From Cohnella mopanensis (GTDB lineage Bacteria > Bacillota > Bacilli > Paenibacillales > Paenibacillaceae): a DNA stretch of 64,000 nucleotides. The position numbers and the translations under genes are program-made. Positions 9,515-18,758 of this stretch are shown piece after piece. Location of the stretch: assembly GCF_022352055.1 (NCBI RefSeq), contig NZ_JAKRWM010000001.1, positions 1-64,000 of the forward strand. Direction: 5' to 3'. Below the pieces are notes generated by a model that was not told where the DNA came from, made no database searches, and saw only the letters and a list, made by a program, of their open reading frames with translations. Each line of letters opens with the position of its first letter. Position 1 is the stretch's first letter.

Positions 9515-10495
9515 ATGGCTATTCAATCGACCGTTAATACATCAATTAAACCGGCGCATTCACGGCGGCAGAGCGGCATCGTCCGCTTACTTCGAAATAT
9601 CGTGAAATATCGAGTGCTACTGTTTATGCTTTTACCGCCGGCGATCGTCTTTTTCATTAATTGTTATATTCCGATGTTTGGCGTATTCATCGCTTTCAAG
9701 AACATCAACTACGTCGATGGTATTATGGGCAGTCCGTGGACGGGACTCGACAATTTCCGCTTTCTCTTTGCCACTTCCGATGCATGGCGAGTGACCATTA
9801 ATACGGTTGCATACAATATTTCCTTTATTGTGTCCGGTTTAATTCTCTCAGTTGCGGTCGCTATTGCCATTAATGAGGTACGTGCCAAGATCGCTTCGCG
9901 ATTCTATCAAACGGTTATGATCATGCCGAATTTCTTGTCTATGGTCGTCGTCAGCTATATCGTATACGCCTTTCTGCATCCGGAATACGGCTTCCTGGTC
10001 AAATACGTCTTGCCTTTATTCGGCCACACTTCCGTTAATGCCTATATGCACCCGCAAGCATGGCCTTATATTTTATGGTTAACGAAAATGTGGCACTCCG
10101 TCGGCATAGGCAGCGTCATCTATCTGGCCGCAATAACCGGAATCAGCGAGGAGTTGTATGAAGCCGCGGTTATGGACGGTGCCAGCAAATGGCAGCAAAT
10201 CATTCGTATTACGATTCCGCTCCTTACGCCCGTGATGGTCATCCTGACGATTCTGAATTTGGGAGGTATTTTCCGCTCCGATTTCGGTTTGTTCTATCAT
10301 GTTACGCTCGACTCCGGCGCGTTGCGCTCTACGACGGATGTCATCGATACGTATGTTTACAGAGGATTGATCCAGCTCAACGATCTGGGAATGTCCTCCG
10401 CGGCGAATTTTTACCAATCGATAGTCGGATTTTTCCTTGTCATCGGAGCTAACGGTCTAGCTCGCAAACTTAATCGTGATTCGGCACTTTTCTAG
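9515..10495 (+). CDS. ABC sugar permease, LplB type
   Basis: A 326-residue inner-membrane component of a carbohydrate importer. About six hydrophobic helices are visible, starting with VLLFMLLPPAIVFFINCYIPMF cut into its core near residue 35. The cytoplasmic EAA loop is ELYEAAVMDGASKWQQ followed by IRITIPLLTP, which docks the ATPase. It is first in an operon with a second permease (15 bases on) and a binding protein. The N-terminal basic region before helix 1 is typical of the LplB group, which often handles complex oligosaccharides. Start ATG 9515 follows GGAGAGAGG. Confidence 0.92.
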   Translation: MAIQSTVNTSIKPAHSRRQSGIVRLLRNIVKYRVLLFMLLPPAIVFFINCYIPMFGVFIAFKNINYVDGIMGSPWTGLDNFRFLFATSDAWRVTINTVAYNISFIVSGLILSVAVAIAINEVRAKIASRFYQTVMIMPNFLSMVVVSYIVYAFLHPEYGFLVKYVLPLFGHTSVNAYMHPQAWPYILWLTKMWHSVGIGSVIYLAAITGISEELYEAAVMDGASKWQQIIRITIPLLTPVMVILTILNLGGIFRSDFGLFYHVTLDSGALRSTTDVIDTYVYRGLIQLNDLGMSSAANFYQSIVGFFLVIGANGLARKLNRDSALF

Positions 10496-10509
10496 AAAGG
10501 AGAATCGAA

Positions 10510-11424
10510 ATGAATAAAGCGGGTAGCATGAAACCTTACCAGCAAGTGTCCAGATCGGCTAAATTATTTCTTCATCTATTTTTCGTCGCTTTTAGTCTCG
10601 CGTGCATCATGCCCATCGTGCTGATTGTCTCTATCTCCATTTCCGATGAAAAAATGCTCACGTTAAAAGGTTATAAGTTCTGGCCTGACGTTATCGATCT
10701 GTCCGCATACCGATTTCTATTTACCGATTCGTCAACGCTATTGAAAGCCTATGGGGTTACCTTAACCGTTACTTGTATCGGAACCATATTGGCGGTGTTG
10801 TTGATCGCCATGTACGCTTATCCGATCTTTCGCAAGGATTTTCCGTTCAAGAAGTTTTTTAATATCTATCTTTTGATTACGATGCTTTTCTCCGGAGGGT
10901 TAGTTCCGTTCTACCTCTTGTATATCAATTACTTGGACCTGAGAGACTCTCTTATCGCTCTCATCCTTCCGGGTCTTTCGAGCGCTTTCTATATTTTCAT
11001 AACGCGTACCTTCTTTCAGCAGACCATACCGGAAGAGATGATCGAGTCGGGCAAATTGGATGGGGCGTCGGAGTGGCGAATTTTCTTCCAGCTCGTTCTT
11101 CCGATTTCGCTCCCGGTTCTAGCGACCATCGGCCTGTTCACGACGCTGATGTATTGGAACGATTGGTTTAATTCCTTGTTGTTCATTAACGATACGGATA
11201 AGTTCTCCTTGCAGTACGTGATGATTCAAATGATTCGCCAAGCCGAGTTTTTCAAAAATCAATTGGCGGGAAGCGGAGTAGCCTTGTTGGTGCGAGAAAC
11301 GGTTCCCACGGAAAGTCTTCGTATGGCTATGGTTGTCGTCTCCATTGGTCCGATTCTGTTCGTCTATCCCTTCTTCCAGAAATACTTCACCAAGGGGCTT
11401 ACCATCGGGGCCATCAAGGGTTAA
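10510..11424 (+). CDS. ABC sugar permease, YtcP/LplC type
   Basis: A 304-residue partner permease with six predicted helices and the EAA loop ESGKLDGASEWRIFFQ followed by LVLPISLPVL. It ends KGLTIGAIKG, the usual C-terminus of this group. ATG 10510 follows AAAGGAGAA with 15 bases to the previous gene, so it is translated from the same message. With the gene before it, it forms the membrane channel for the binding protein at 11490. Confidence 0.92.
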   Translation: MNKAGSMKPYQQVSRSAKLFLHLFFVAFSLACIMPIVLIVSISISDEKMLTLKGYKFWPDVIDLSAYRFLFTDSSTLLKAYGVTLTVTCIGTILAVLLIAMYAYPIFRKDFPFKKFFNIYLLITMLFSGGLVPFYLLYINYLDLRDSLIALILPGLSSAFYIFITRTFFQQTIPEEMIESGKLDGASEWRIFFQLVLPISLPVLATIGLFTTLMYWNDWFNSLLFINDTDKFSLQYVMIQMIRQAEFFKNQLAGSGVALLVRETVPTESLRMAMVVVSIGPILFVYPFFQKYFTKGLTIGAIKG

Positions 11425-11489
11425 ACCGTCTAACTCTGGCTAAATGGCCGGTTAGAATATATGATAAACTTATAGGGAGGCACGACGAA

Positions 11490-13088
11490 ATGAAGGCAGC
11501 AAAAGGTTGGGGCACGGCGCTTTCTTTGGTGATCGCGATGATGCTGGTTATCTCTGCTTGCGGAAACAATGACAACGCAAGCTCGTCAGGTTCGCCTAGC
11601 GCGAAACCGACGGCAAGCAGTCAGTCATCCGGCGATACCGGATCCGGCAATCCGGATATCTCTAAGTATCGCAAGCTCAAAGTGTACACGGTAGGTAATT
11701 TCCCTCAGAAGGACACCGCGGCAGTCGTAGCGGAGATCAACAAGTACCTCAAAGAGAAAATCAACGCCGAGATCGACTTCCAAGGACTCCCATGGTCCTC
11801 CTGGGCGGAAAAGATGGTTCTGGCTTATCAGTCCGGAGAACAGGTAGACTTGACATTTGCTCCGAACTGGTCCGATTTTGCCAATAACGTAGCGAAAGGC
11901 GCTTTTCTGCCGCTCGATGAACTGTTGGCCCAATATGGACAAGGAATTACGCAGACGTTAGACCCTCGTTTCTTCGAAGGCGGCAAAGTAAACGGCAAAA
12001 TCTACGCGATTCCTACGAATAAGGAAATCGGCGAAAGCCACACCATTATGTTAAGAAAAGATATGGTGGATAAATACGGGTTTGACGTAAGTACCATCAA
12101 TACATTGGAAGATCTCGAGCCATGGCTTGCGAACATTAAGGAAAAGGAGCCCGGCTTCGCTCCGATCTGGCTGTCGGGTAGCGGTTCCGATACGCTTAGT
12201 TACTTCGATAAAACCAGGAAAAGCATTGAGGAAAACTTCCGTTATGAGCTGGTAGCTGGCGCGCCGGCTGTTATCGTGCTGGACACGAAGATGGACAAGA
12301 TGGTAATCAGCTCGATGGAGAACGATGCCGCTATTTACAGGTGGAAGCTCTACAGCGACTGGTTCAAGAAGGGGTACATCAACAAAGATGCCGCAACGAC
12401 CAAGACCAGCACCGAAGACGCGTTGAAAGCAGGAAAAACGTGGATGAAGTTCGGCTCCGACAAACCGGATTCCGATAAGGAAGATTCTAGCGCCACCGGT
12501 ATCCAGCTCGTTAAGCTTAAAGGAAACGATCCCGAGATGAGCACGGCCAGCATCAGCAACTCCATGATGGCCATCGGGCGCACTTCTGTCGATCCGGAGC
12601 GGACGATGATGCTGCTGAACCTTCTCCATACCGACAAGCATCTGGTCAATTTGTTCGATTTCGGCGTGGAAGATCGTCAATACGTTAAGTTGGAAGGCCA
12701 GGATAATTTCATTAAGCTGCCGGACGGCGTAGCTACCCGTGCGGATACGGGCTGGGCTCCGGGCATCGAGTGGATGTTCGGCAATCAGACGCTAACTTAT
12801 TTATGGGAAGGCGAAAGCGCGGACAAATGGGAAAAGTTCAAGGAGTATAACGACAGAGCCCATAAGGTGAAATCGTTCGGTTTTAGCTTCAATACGGAAA
12901 CGGTCAAAACGGAAGTATCGGTTATCAGCAATATTATCAAGGAATATCGTCCGCTACTTGAAACAGGCAGTCTGGACGCGGACAAGGTTCTCGCCGAATA
13001 CAACTCAAAGTTAAAAGCCAACGGCATTGAGAAAATTCGCGCTGAAGCCCAGAAGCAGTACGATGAATGGAAAGCGAAGCAACCGTAA
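11490..13088 (+). CDS. Solute-binding lipoprotein, LplA-like with DUF3502 end
   Basis: A 532-residue lipoprotein. Signal peptide with lipobox VISAC, lipidated on C24, then a Ser/Gly/Thr-rich linker to about residue 55. The long C-terminal region ending in a charged helical stretch (RAEAQKQYDEWKAKQ) resembles the DUF3502 domain seen in LplA-like proteins. Family role is capture of oligosaccharides at the membrane surface and delivery to the LplB/YtcP permeases. Here the binding protein is last of the three transport genes, in contrast to the other systems in the window where it comes first. ATG 11490 follows AGGGAGG. Confidence 0.9.
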   Translation: MKAAKGWGTALSLVIAMMLVISACGNNDNASSSGSPSAKPTASSQSSGDTGSGNPDISKYRKLKVYTVGNFPQKDTAAVVAEINKYLKEKINAEIDFQGLPWSSWAEKMVLAYQSGEQVDLTFAPNWSDFANNVAKGAFLPLDELLAQYGQGITQTLDPRFFEGGKVNGKIYAIPTNKEIGESHTIMLRKDMVDKYGFDVSTINTLEDLEPWLANIKEKEPGFAPIWLSGSGSDTLSYFDKTRKSIEENFRYELVAGAPAVIVLDTKMDKMVISSMENDAAIYRWKLYSDWFKKGYINKDAATTKTSTEDALKAGKTWMKFGSDKPDSDKEDSSATGIQLVKLKGNDPEMSTASISNSMMAIGRTSVDPERTMMLLNLLHTDKHLVNLFDFGVEDRQYVKLEGQDNFIKLPDGVATRADTGWAPGIEWMFGNQTLTYLWEGESADKWEKFKEYNDRAHKVKSFGFSFNTETVKTEVSVISNIIKEYRPLLETGSLDADKVLAEYNSKLKANGIEKIRAEAQKQYDEWKAKQP

Positions 13089-13096
13089 ATAGGCTA

Positions 13097-13126
13097 GGGG
13101 GAAGACTAACAAAGTCTTCCCCCTTT
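13097..13126 (+). terminator. Terminator between binding-protein and kinase genes
   Basis: An 11-bp perfect stem (GGGGGAAGACT with AGTCTTCCCCC), loop AACAA, tail TTTCG. It should end or reduce transcription before the kinase gene, 44 bases further on, so kinase and regulator may be expressed at a lower level by read-through. Confidence 0.82.
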
Positions 13127-13169
13127 CGTGCCGCATCGTCGCTTAAGGCCAAGTAAGAGGAGAGAGACT

Positions 13170-14906
13170 ATGAGACTATCATTGCGATTTAAAGTAAGCG
13201 CTCTAGTCCTGCTTCTGGTGACGCCGCTTTTTCTTTTTTTGTATTATACGAATATCTATTCAACGAACATTGTCCGGGAGAAAGTCACGAATTCCGCTTC
13301 GAATACGCTGGCTCTGCATTTAAGCACCCTTGATGAGTTACTAGAGCAGACCGGCACTTATTTGACTCGCACGGCAAATGACAATCTGCTGTTGGAATTA
13401 TACTCGGCAAGCGACCCGGACAGCGTAAACTATTATGTGTCCCTGCGGAAATTGATGGATCAATGGTACAACGATGTCAGCTACTACTCCATTATCCGCA
13501 CTGTGTTCGTGTATCATCAGAAGAGGGACGAATTGTTCTTAAGCAGCCGAAATGAGTATTACCAAGAGAAAGAAGATATTCGATCCGGACTGTCGTCGCG
13601 GCTGGAAACGCTCAAGCTTCCAACTTCTTTGAAGTGGGAAATCGTCACCGTCGGCGGCGAGCCTGTCTTGTATAAGGCTCTGCCGGATAAAAGCGGAAGG
13701 TTGCTCATCGGCGTACTTGTCAGCATCGACTCTTTGGCACAGCCTTTAACCCAGCTAGGACCCGCAAGTAACGATGAGAAGATCGGCATGATATCGAAAG
13801 ACGGCAAGCCGTTGTGGGGTCAATTTACGAACGAGGATCTTGTCAGCATCCGCGGCCTTCTGGATGAACAATCGGCCCGCACCAGCGTTTCCATTCGTCT
13901 CGGCGACGGTAACAGCTATTTGTTCGTAGGCAAACCGTCGCTTTTTTCGGATCTCAACGCGTTCATCCTATTGGACGAAAAATCGCTACTGGACGAGCTT
14001 CCTTTGTTCCAACGCGTTATCGAGGGCATCCCGGCCGCGGTTATCGTGATGTTGGTCATTCTTCTTATTCTGCTCAGCCGTCTCGTGTTTAAGCCGATTC
14101 ATTCATTGGCAAGCGGGATGCGCATTCTTGGCAAGGGACAATGGGATTATCGACTGAAGGAAGGGAATACCAAGGAGTTTCGGTTGATTACGGAACAGTT
14201 CAATCGGATGGCCGAACAAATCGGCGATCTGAAGATCGACGTATACGAAGAGAAAATGAAAGTCCAGCAGGCCGAGCTTAAACATCTTCAGGCCCAAATC
14301 AATCCCCATTTTTTTATGAACTCCCTGAATATCGTCTACCATTTGGTAGAGCTTCAGAAGTACTCTCTGATCAAAAAGATGATAGGCCATCTTGTGTCCT
14401 ATTTCAGGTTTATCATGAGTACCAACGATAGCTGGATTCCGCTCGCCAGCGAATTGAATCATATTCGGAATTACATGGAAATCCAAATGGTGATGTACCC
14501 TGACAAGCTGATCTATCGCGAACGGCTTCCGAAGGAATTCGAAAGTCTGTTCGTTCCGCCGCTGCTCGTACAACCTTTCGTAGAAAATGCCATTAAGCAT
14601 GGATTTATAGATAATCTAAAACCATTCCAAGTCGAGATAACGGCGAGCGCGGAAATCGGGGATGACGGGGTATCGTACGTCTCCATCCAAATCAGCGACT
14701 CCGGACGGGGATTTACCGATTCGCAACTCGAATTTCTTAACGGCGGAATATATGAAAAAGAGCCGACGGACCGCCAGTTAGGGGTATGGAACGTTCGTAG
14801 ACGCTTAGTTATGTTCTATGATGAACGAGCGAATCTTGCTTTCCGGAACGATCCTCGGGGCGGCGGAGTGGTAGAAATGAAATTGCCCATGACGAGGAGA
14901 CCGTGA
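13170..14906 (+). CDS. YesM-type sensor histidine kinase
   Basis: A 578-residue membrane kinase. The chosen ATG at 13170 follows AAGAGGAGAG; the frame is open further up but without a site. Helix 1 (about residues 10-30) and helix 2 (about 290-312) enclose an extracellular sensing domain, followed by HAMP and a His_kinase domain with phospho-acceptor H380 in QINPHFFMNSLN and the ATP-binding N box VENAIKHG and G box DSGRGFTD. It probably reports an extracellular sugar or the loaded binding protein to the regulator encoded next, whose start overlaps its stop codon. Confidence 0.93.
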   Translation: MRLSLRFKVSALVLLLVTPLFLFLYYTNIYSTNIVREKVTNSASNTLALHLSTLDELLEQTGTYLTRTANDNLLLELYSASDPDSVNYYVSLRKLMDQWYNDVSYYSIIRTVFVYHQKRDELFLSSRNEYYQEKEDIRSGLSSRLETLKLPTSLKWEIVTVGGEPVLYKALPDKSGRLLIGVLVSIDSLAQPLTQLGPASNDEKIGMISKDGKPLWGQFTNEDLVSIRGLLDEQSARTSVSIRLGDGNSYLFVGKPSLFSDLNAFILLDEKSLLDELPLFQRVIEGIPAAVIVMLVILLILLSRLVFKPIHSLASGMRILGKGQWDYRLKEGNTKEFRLITEQFNRMAEQIGDLKIDVYEEKMKVQQAELKHLQAQINPHFFMNSLNIVYHLVELQKYSLIKKMIGHLVSYFRFIMSTNDSWIPLASELNHIRNYMEIQMVMYPDKLIYRERLPKEFESLFVPPLLVQPFVENAIKHGFIDNLKPFQVEITASAEIGDDGVSYVSIQISDSGRGFTDSQLEFLNGGIYEKEPTDRQLGVWNVRRRLVMFYDERANLAFRNDPRGGGVVEMKLPMTRRP

Positions 14907-16531
14907 TCGATCTTATGTACCGGATTTTGATCGTAGACGACCAATATTTCGCCTTGCTCGGTTTGCAGCAAGGCGTGGACTGGAGCGAGCTTAGCGTTAC
15001 GGACGTTAGGCTGGCGGAAAACGTAGAGCAAGCGGTGGAGTGCCTAAGGAACGAAGCAGTTGATCTGCTTATATGCGATATCGAGATGCCGGGGAGGAAC
15101 GGACTGGATTTGTTGGCCTGGGTGGAGCAACACTCGCCGAACACCCTAACCATTATGCTCACATGCCATGCGGATTTCGAATACGCGCAGCGTGCCATTC
15201 AACATGGAGCGTTTCATTATTTGTTAAAACCCGTCGATTACGGGCAATTGAAGAAAGTGGCGGGCGAAGCGATCGCCGAAGTGTGCAGGCGGAATGACCA
15301 GCTAAAGTATGACGATCTTATGCAGGATTATCGAAGGAAATGGGATCGACAACTGCCGATCCTGGTGGAGCGCTTCTGGCAGGACATCCTTAGCCAGCGA
15401 GCATCGCTTCATCCGGATTCGTTGCAAAGATCCGCGGAAACTTACGGTTTGGATTTCAAGCCGAGCGACCGTTTTATCCTGGTCCTGTTAGGTCTGGAGC
15501 AATGGAAAGAGAACCTGAGCGCGCGGGACGAGTCCATAATGGAATACGCGCTTCGCAATTTGGCCGGAGAACTTCTATTGAGCGAGTTAGAAGGCGTCGT
15601 TCTTCAGAATCATGCGGGTCTTAATCTAGCGATCGTATACGAGAGGCGCGAAGCAGACCCCGTCGGCAACGTACTGGAACGCAATTGCCGGCGGTTCCTG
15701 AACGAGTGCGAACGGTTGCTCCATTGCTCCTTGTCTATCTACATTAGCCCGTCGGTACTCCTGCCGGAGATCGTGAGCGCCTACGCTAACGTGACGGAGA
15801 AAGAACAACGCAACATTAACCGCTCCCGGCAAGTATTCACTTCCGGTTATCCGCCATCTGTTAAACCGCTGGAACAGATACCGGCGGTTGCTCCTTTGTA
15901 TTTGTTTTCGGAATGGGCCACCATCCTGGAACTCGGCGAACTAGAGGAATTGGATCGCCGCGTTACGCTGTGGTTTAGCGGCAGCGGCACAGAAACTTGG
16001 ACGAAGGAATCGCATGATCAGATCATCCACGGCATTCTTTTTATCGTTCATACCCTACTCGCGAAAAAAGGTTTAACGATAAACGAATCGGCGGAGCTGA
16101 AAAACCTGGCGGACAAGGGAAGCTTCCCGAAACATATGCTGGCCCTGCAGAGTTGGACAAGGGAATGCCTAGGGGCGACCGTGCGACTTCTGCGGACAAG
16201 CAATAACGTATCCTCCACCGTTGTCGCCAAGATCAGGCAATACATTCGTTCCCGCTTAAGCCAGGAGATAACCCGGGAAGATCTGGCCTCGCATGTCTAT
16301 CTGAATCCGGCGTATTTGTCCAGGATGTTCAAAAAGGAGACAGGGTTATCTTTGTCGGACGCCATCATTCAAGAACGAATACAGGAAGCCAAACGAATGC
16401 TGGAAGAAACAGAAAACAAGATTACCGATATTGCGGAAAATGTAGGTTATACAAGCTTAGGGAGCTTTTCCAACTTGTTCAAAAGAGTTGTTGGCGTAAC
16501 GCCTCAGCAATATCGGGCTAGAAAAAAATAG
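14903..16531 (+). CDS. YesN-type response regulator with AraC DNA-binding domain
   Basis: The 542-residue product has a receiver domain at the N-terminus (RILIVDDQYF; phospho-acceptor D59 in CDIEMPGRNG; K in LLKPVD), a long middle region, and two AraC helix-turn-helix motifs at the end (LASHVYLNPAYLSRMFK; IAENVGYTSLGSFSNLFK; VTPQQYRARKK). The GTG start at 14903 overlaps the kinase TGA (GTGA), which implies translational coupling; an ATG at 14915 is the alternative. Partner of the kinase at 13170; likely target is the transporter operon just upstream. Confidence 0.93.
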   Translation: MIDLMYRILIVDDQYFALLGLQQGVDWSELSVTDVRLAENVEQAVECLRNEAVDLLICDIEMPGRNGLDLLAWVEQHSPNTLTIMLTCHADFEYAQRAIQHGAFHYLLKPVDYGQLKKVAGEAIAEVCRRNDQLKYDDLMQDYRRKWDRQLPILVERFWQDILSQRASLHPDSLQRSAETYGLDFKPSDRFILVLLGLEQWKENLSARDESIMEYALRNLAGELLLSELEGVVLQNHAGLNLAIVYERREADPVGNVLERNCRRFLNECERLLHCSLSIYISPSVLLPEIVSAYANVTEKEQRNINRSRQVFTSGYPPSVKPLEQIPAVAPLYLFSEWATILELGELEELDRRVTLWFSGSGTETWTKESHDQIIHGILFIVHTLLAKKGLTINESAELKNLADKGSFPKHMLALQSWTRECLGATVRLLRTSNNVSSTVVAKIRQYIRSRLSQEITREDLASHVYLNPAYLSRMFKKETGLSLSDAIIQERIQEAKRMLEETENKITDIAENVGYTSLGSFSNLFKRVVGVTPQQYRARKK

Positions 16532-16620
16532 AACTGTTGCGCCTTCCCGAAGCAGTTTTTCGGTTTCGTCCATAAGTCATGAAATATCAATTTTGTACCA
16601 TACACTAATGAATCAGGAAA

Positions 16621-16658
16621 ATTGGTATAGATCAATTATATATTGGTATACATCATTG
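16621..16658. promoter_or_regulatory. Direct repeat at 21-bp spacing, possible AraC-type site
   Basis: ATTGGTATAGATCAATT at 16621 is repeated as ATTGGTATACATCATTG at 16642. A 21-bp offset places both copies on the same face of the helix, as in many AraC-family operators. It sits in the 288-base gap between two convergent genes, so no promoter it would control is evident. The rest of that gap (16532-16819) shows nothing recognisable. Confidence 0.4.
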
Positions 16659-16819
16659 TTTTAATCTGGTTAGTCATTTAAGATTTTTTTTATGAAAATC
16701 GGTGAATGTATGGAGGCGTATGGATTGGAAAGGTATCAGTAATGCTTCGTATTGTCGATAGCTGCTCTTTTGCGTAGATGTGGAAGCGTTTGCACCAATT
16801 AGGCTTCGGATTGATCGTT

Positions 16820-17587
16820 TCAACCTTTTGTATGCTTTTGGAATTTTCGCGGCGTATTTCCCGTTATTTGTTTGAATTGCCTGCAGAAGTGTTCTACATT
16901 TTGATAACCGCATTGAGCAGCGATTTCAGCAATACTTTGGTTGCTATGAAGCAAATATTCTTTGGCCAATCGGATTCGGCTGTTGATGACGTCATCTATA
17001 CAAGAAATGCCAAAGTTTTTTTTGTAAATGTTTTGAAGATAGCCTGGACTGATTCGTAGATAATCCGCCATTTTCGAAACCGTCCAGTTATCGCCCGGAT
17101 TGTTTTGAATAGCGGTGCGAATTCTCAATAGTTTGTAGTATTGAGGCGTAATGGCATCTTGAAAATAAGACTCCAATAACTTGTTGAACAACGTCCTCAA
17201 TAAAAAATCAGTGGAAGATTCTTTGTAATCCCGACTAAAATTGTGTTCGATGACTAGCAGTTCAAACAACTTATGGCAGTAGTCCGGATCATTCAAGGAA
17301 AAAGGAACGCCGAACGGAAGCGGTGATTCCGTTATATAAGGTTCGTTGGATTCAAAGCGGATCCAGTTATTTACGAAATAATAATCGGCGCAGGCTCGGT
17401 AATAGATCTTCTGAAGTGGGCGGTAGAGGACGGCGCTGTGAGCAGGGTATTCCTTGAGTTCGTCATCGACCCAGAATTGCGCGGGGGACTTGGTAATGAC
17501 TAGGAGCCAGTGATAACCCACGGGAACATCGATTACAAAATGGCTTGAGTGCGTAGTATTGCATTCGACATAGTGAATATGGGTCAT
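16820..17587 (-). CDS. AraC-family regulator
   Basis: A 255-residue regulator with an N-terminal ligand domain (beginning MTHIHYVECNTTHSSHF) and a C-terminal double helix-turn-helix (MADYLRISPGYLQNIYKK; IAAQCGYQNVEHFCRQFK; ending NTPRKFQKHTKG). The frame is open 33 codons further up, but ATG 17587 has a strong GGGAGGGG site in front, so I use it. It is divergent from the esterase and GH43 genes (121 bases apart) and probably activates them in response to a xylan-derived sugar. The ligand is unknown. Confidence 0.88.
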   Translation of the reverse strand: MTHIHYVECNTTHSSHFVIDVPVGYHWLLVITKSPAQFWVDDELKEYPAHSAVLYRPLQKIYYRACADYYFVNNWIRFESNEPYITESPLPFGVPFSLNDPDYCHKLFELLVIEHNFSRDYKESSTDFLLRTLFNKLLESYFQDAITPQYYKLLRIRTAIQNNPGDNWTVSKMADYLRISPGYLQNIYKKNFGISCIDDVINSRIRLAKEYLLHSNQSIAEIAAQCGYQNVEHFCRQFKQITGNTPRKFQKHTKG

Positions 17588-17708
17588 CCGTACCCCTCCC
17601 TTTAAGCATGTCTTAAATATACCATAGTGAGGAAAATAGGAATGAAGATTCGAGTGAGAAAATCGCTGATATATCTGCATAGCCAAGTCTTAGGAGGGAT
17701 AGTGAACG

Positions 17709-18746
17709 ATGGTGAACATGGATAGGACGGAAATTCCCGCCGCATACATGAAGGCGGTTGGGAGTGGCAAGCAAGGCACAGTCAAGGACGTTGTTTATCC
17801 GGTAAAAAACTATATTAACTCGTCGCGCCAGCTCGTGACGGATCGCCGTATCGATGCCGAGGAAGCGGGAAGAGCCACGGTTAGTGGAGAGGCGATCATG
17901 AAATCCTGCAGCGTATATCTCCCAGCGGGTTACGAAAAATTCGATCCGGATACCCGTTACAATGTGTTGTACTTGCTTCACGGTGTAGGCGGAGACCATT
18001 ACGAGTGGTTACGCGGCAAAGGGATTGAGGGCGGCAATTATTTCTTATGCAATATGTTGGACAATCTCATCGCGAGCGGCGATATCGATCCGATCATCGT
18101 CGTTATGCCGAATGGAAGAAGCTCGCATGATTGGACGGATTGTACTTTCAATTCCGAAGGAACCAACATGCTCGGATTCTACTATTTCGATTATGAGCTG
18201 AGATACGATCTGATTCCGTTCATTGAATCCACATTCAAGACATATGCGAATATTCGAGAGATGTCTCTGGAATCAGTTGAATACAGCCGAATGCACAGGG
18301 CTATCGCGGGTTTATCCATGGGCGGCATGCAGACATTGAATTTGATCCTTGGCGGTTATCGATGCGATTCCGCGGCTATTGCAGGAAAGGAGAGCGGTTG
18401 GAGCAACGGGCTTACCGAGACTGTTCCCGCGCGGGGGATGACCGATCTGTTCGCTTACTTAGGTGCCTTCTCAAACGCACCTACATCGAGCAACGGTAAG
18501 TTTCTGGGCTCGAGCATCGCATTGAGCGGCAACAGGCTTAAATTGTTATATATGACATGCGGAAATGCCGACAAAATATCTATCGATTGCTACACGCAAT
18601 CGAACGAGGGACTTGCAGATATTGCAGGGGATTATCTCGATGCATATTACCAAGTCTCAATCAAAGATGGTGTACATGACTTCAACGTGTGGAACAGCGG
18701 CGCGTATCATTTTATTCGTCTGTCATTCGGGAAAGGAAATCACTAA
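17709..18746 (+). CDS. CE1-like carbohydrate esterase (alpha/beta hydrolase)
   Basis: A 345-residue esterase of the esterase-D / feruloyl-esterase-like group. Landmarks are the strand-turn YLLHGVGGDHYEW, the nucleophile elbow AGLSMGGMQ with S203, and the catalytic His in GVHDFNVWN near the end. No signal peptide, so it should act on imported feruloylated or acetylated xylo-oligosaccharides. ATG 17709 follows AGGAGGG. It is 12 bases upstream of the GH43 gene and shares its message. Which ester it cleaves cannot be told from sequence. Confidence 0.85.
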   Translation: MVNMDRTEIPAAYMKAVGSGKQGTVKDVVYPVKNYINSSRQLVTDRRIDAEEAGRATVSGEAIMKSCSVYLPAGYEKFDPDTRYNVLYLLHGVGGDHYEWLRGKGIEGGNYFLCNMLDNLIASGDIDPIIVVMPNGRSSHDWTDCTFNSEGTNMLGFYYFDYELRYDLIPFIESTFKTYANIREMSLESVEYSRMHRAIAGLSMGGMQTLNLILGGYRCDSAAIAGKESGWSNGLTETVPARGMTDLFAYLGAFSNAPTSSNGKFLGSSIALSGNRLKLLYMTCGNADKISIDCYTQSNEGLADIAGDYLDAYYQVSIKDGVHDFNVWNSGAYHFIRLSFGKGNH

Positions 18747-18758
18747 GGGGAGATACGG

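Noticed and set aside
16532..16570. Possible terminator after the regulator gene at 14903
   Set aside because: Only five-base stems (AACTG/CAGTT or CCGAA/TTCGG) can be drawn, too weak to call.
16674..16913. 79-codon minus-strand frame
   Set aside because: Overlaps the end of the AraC gene in another frame and has no start site.
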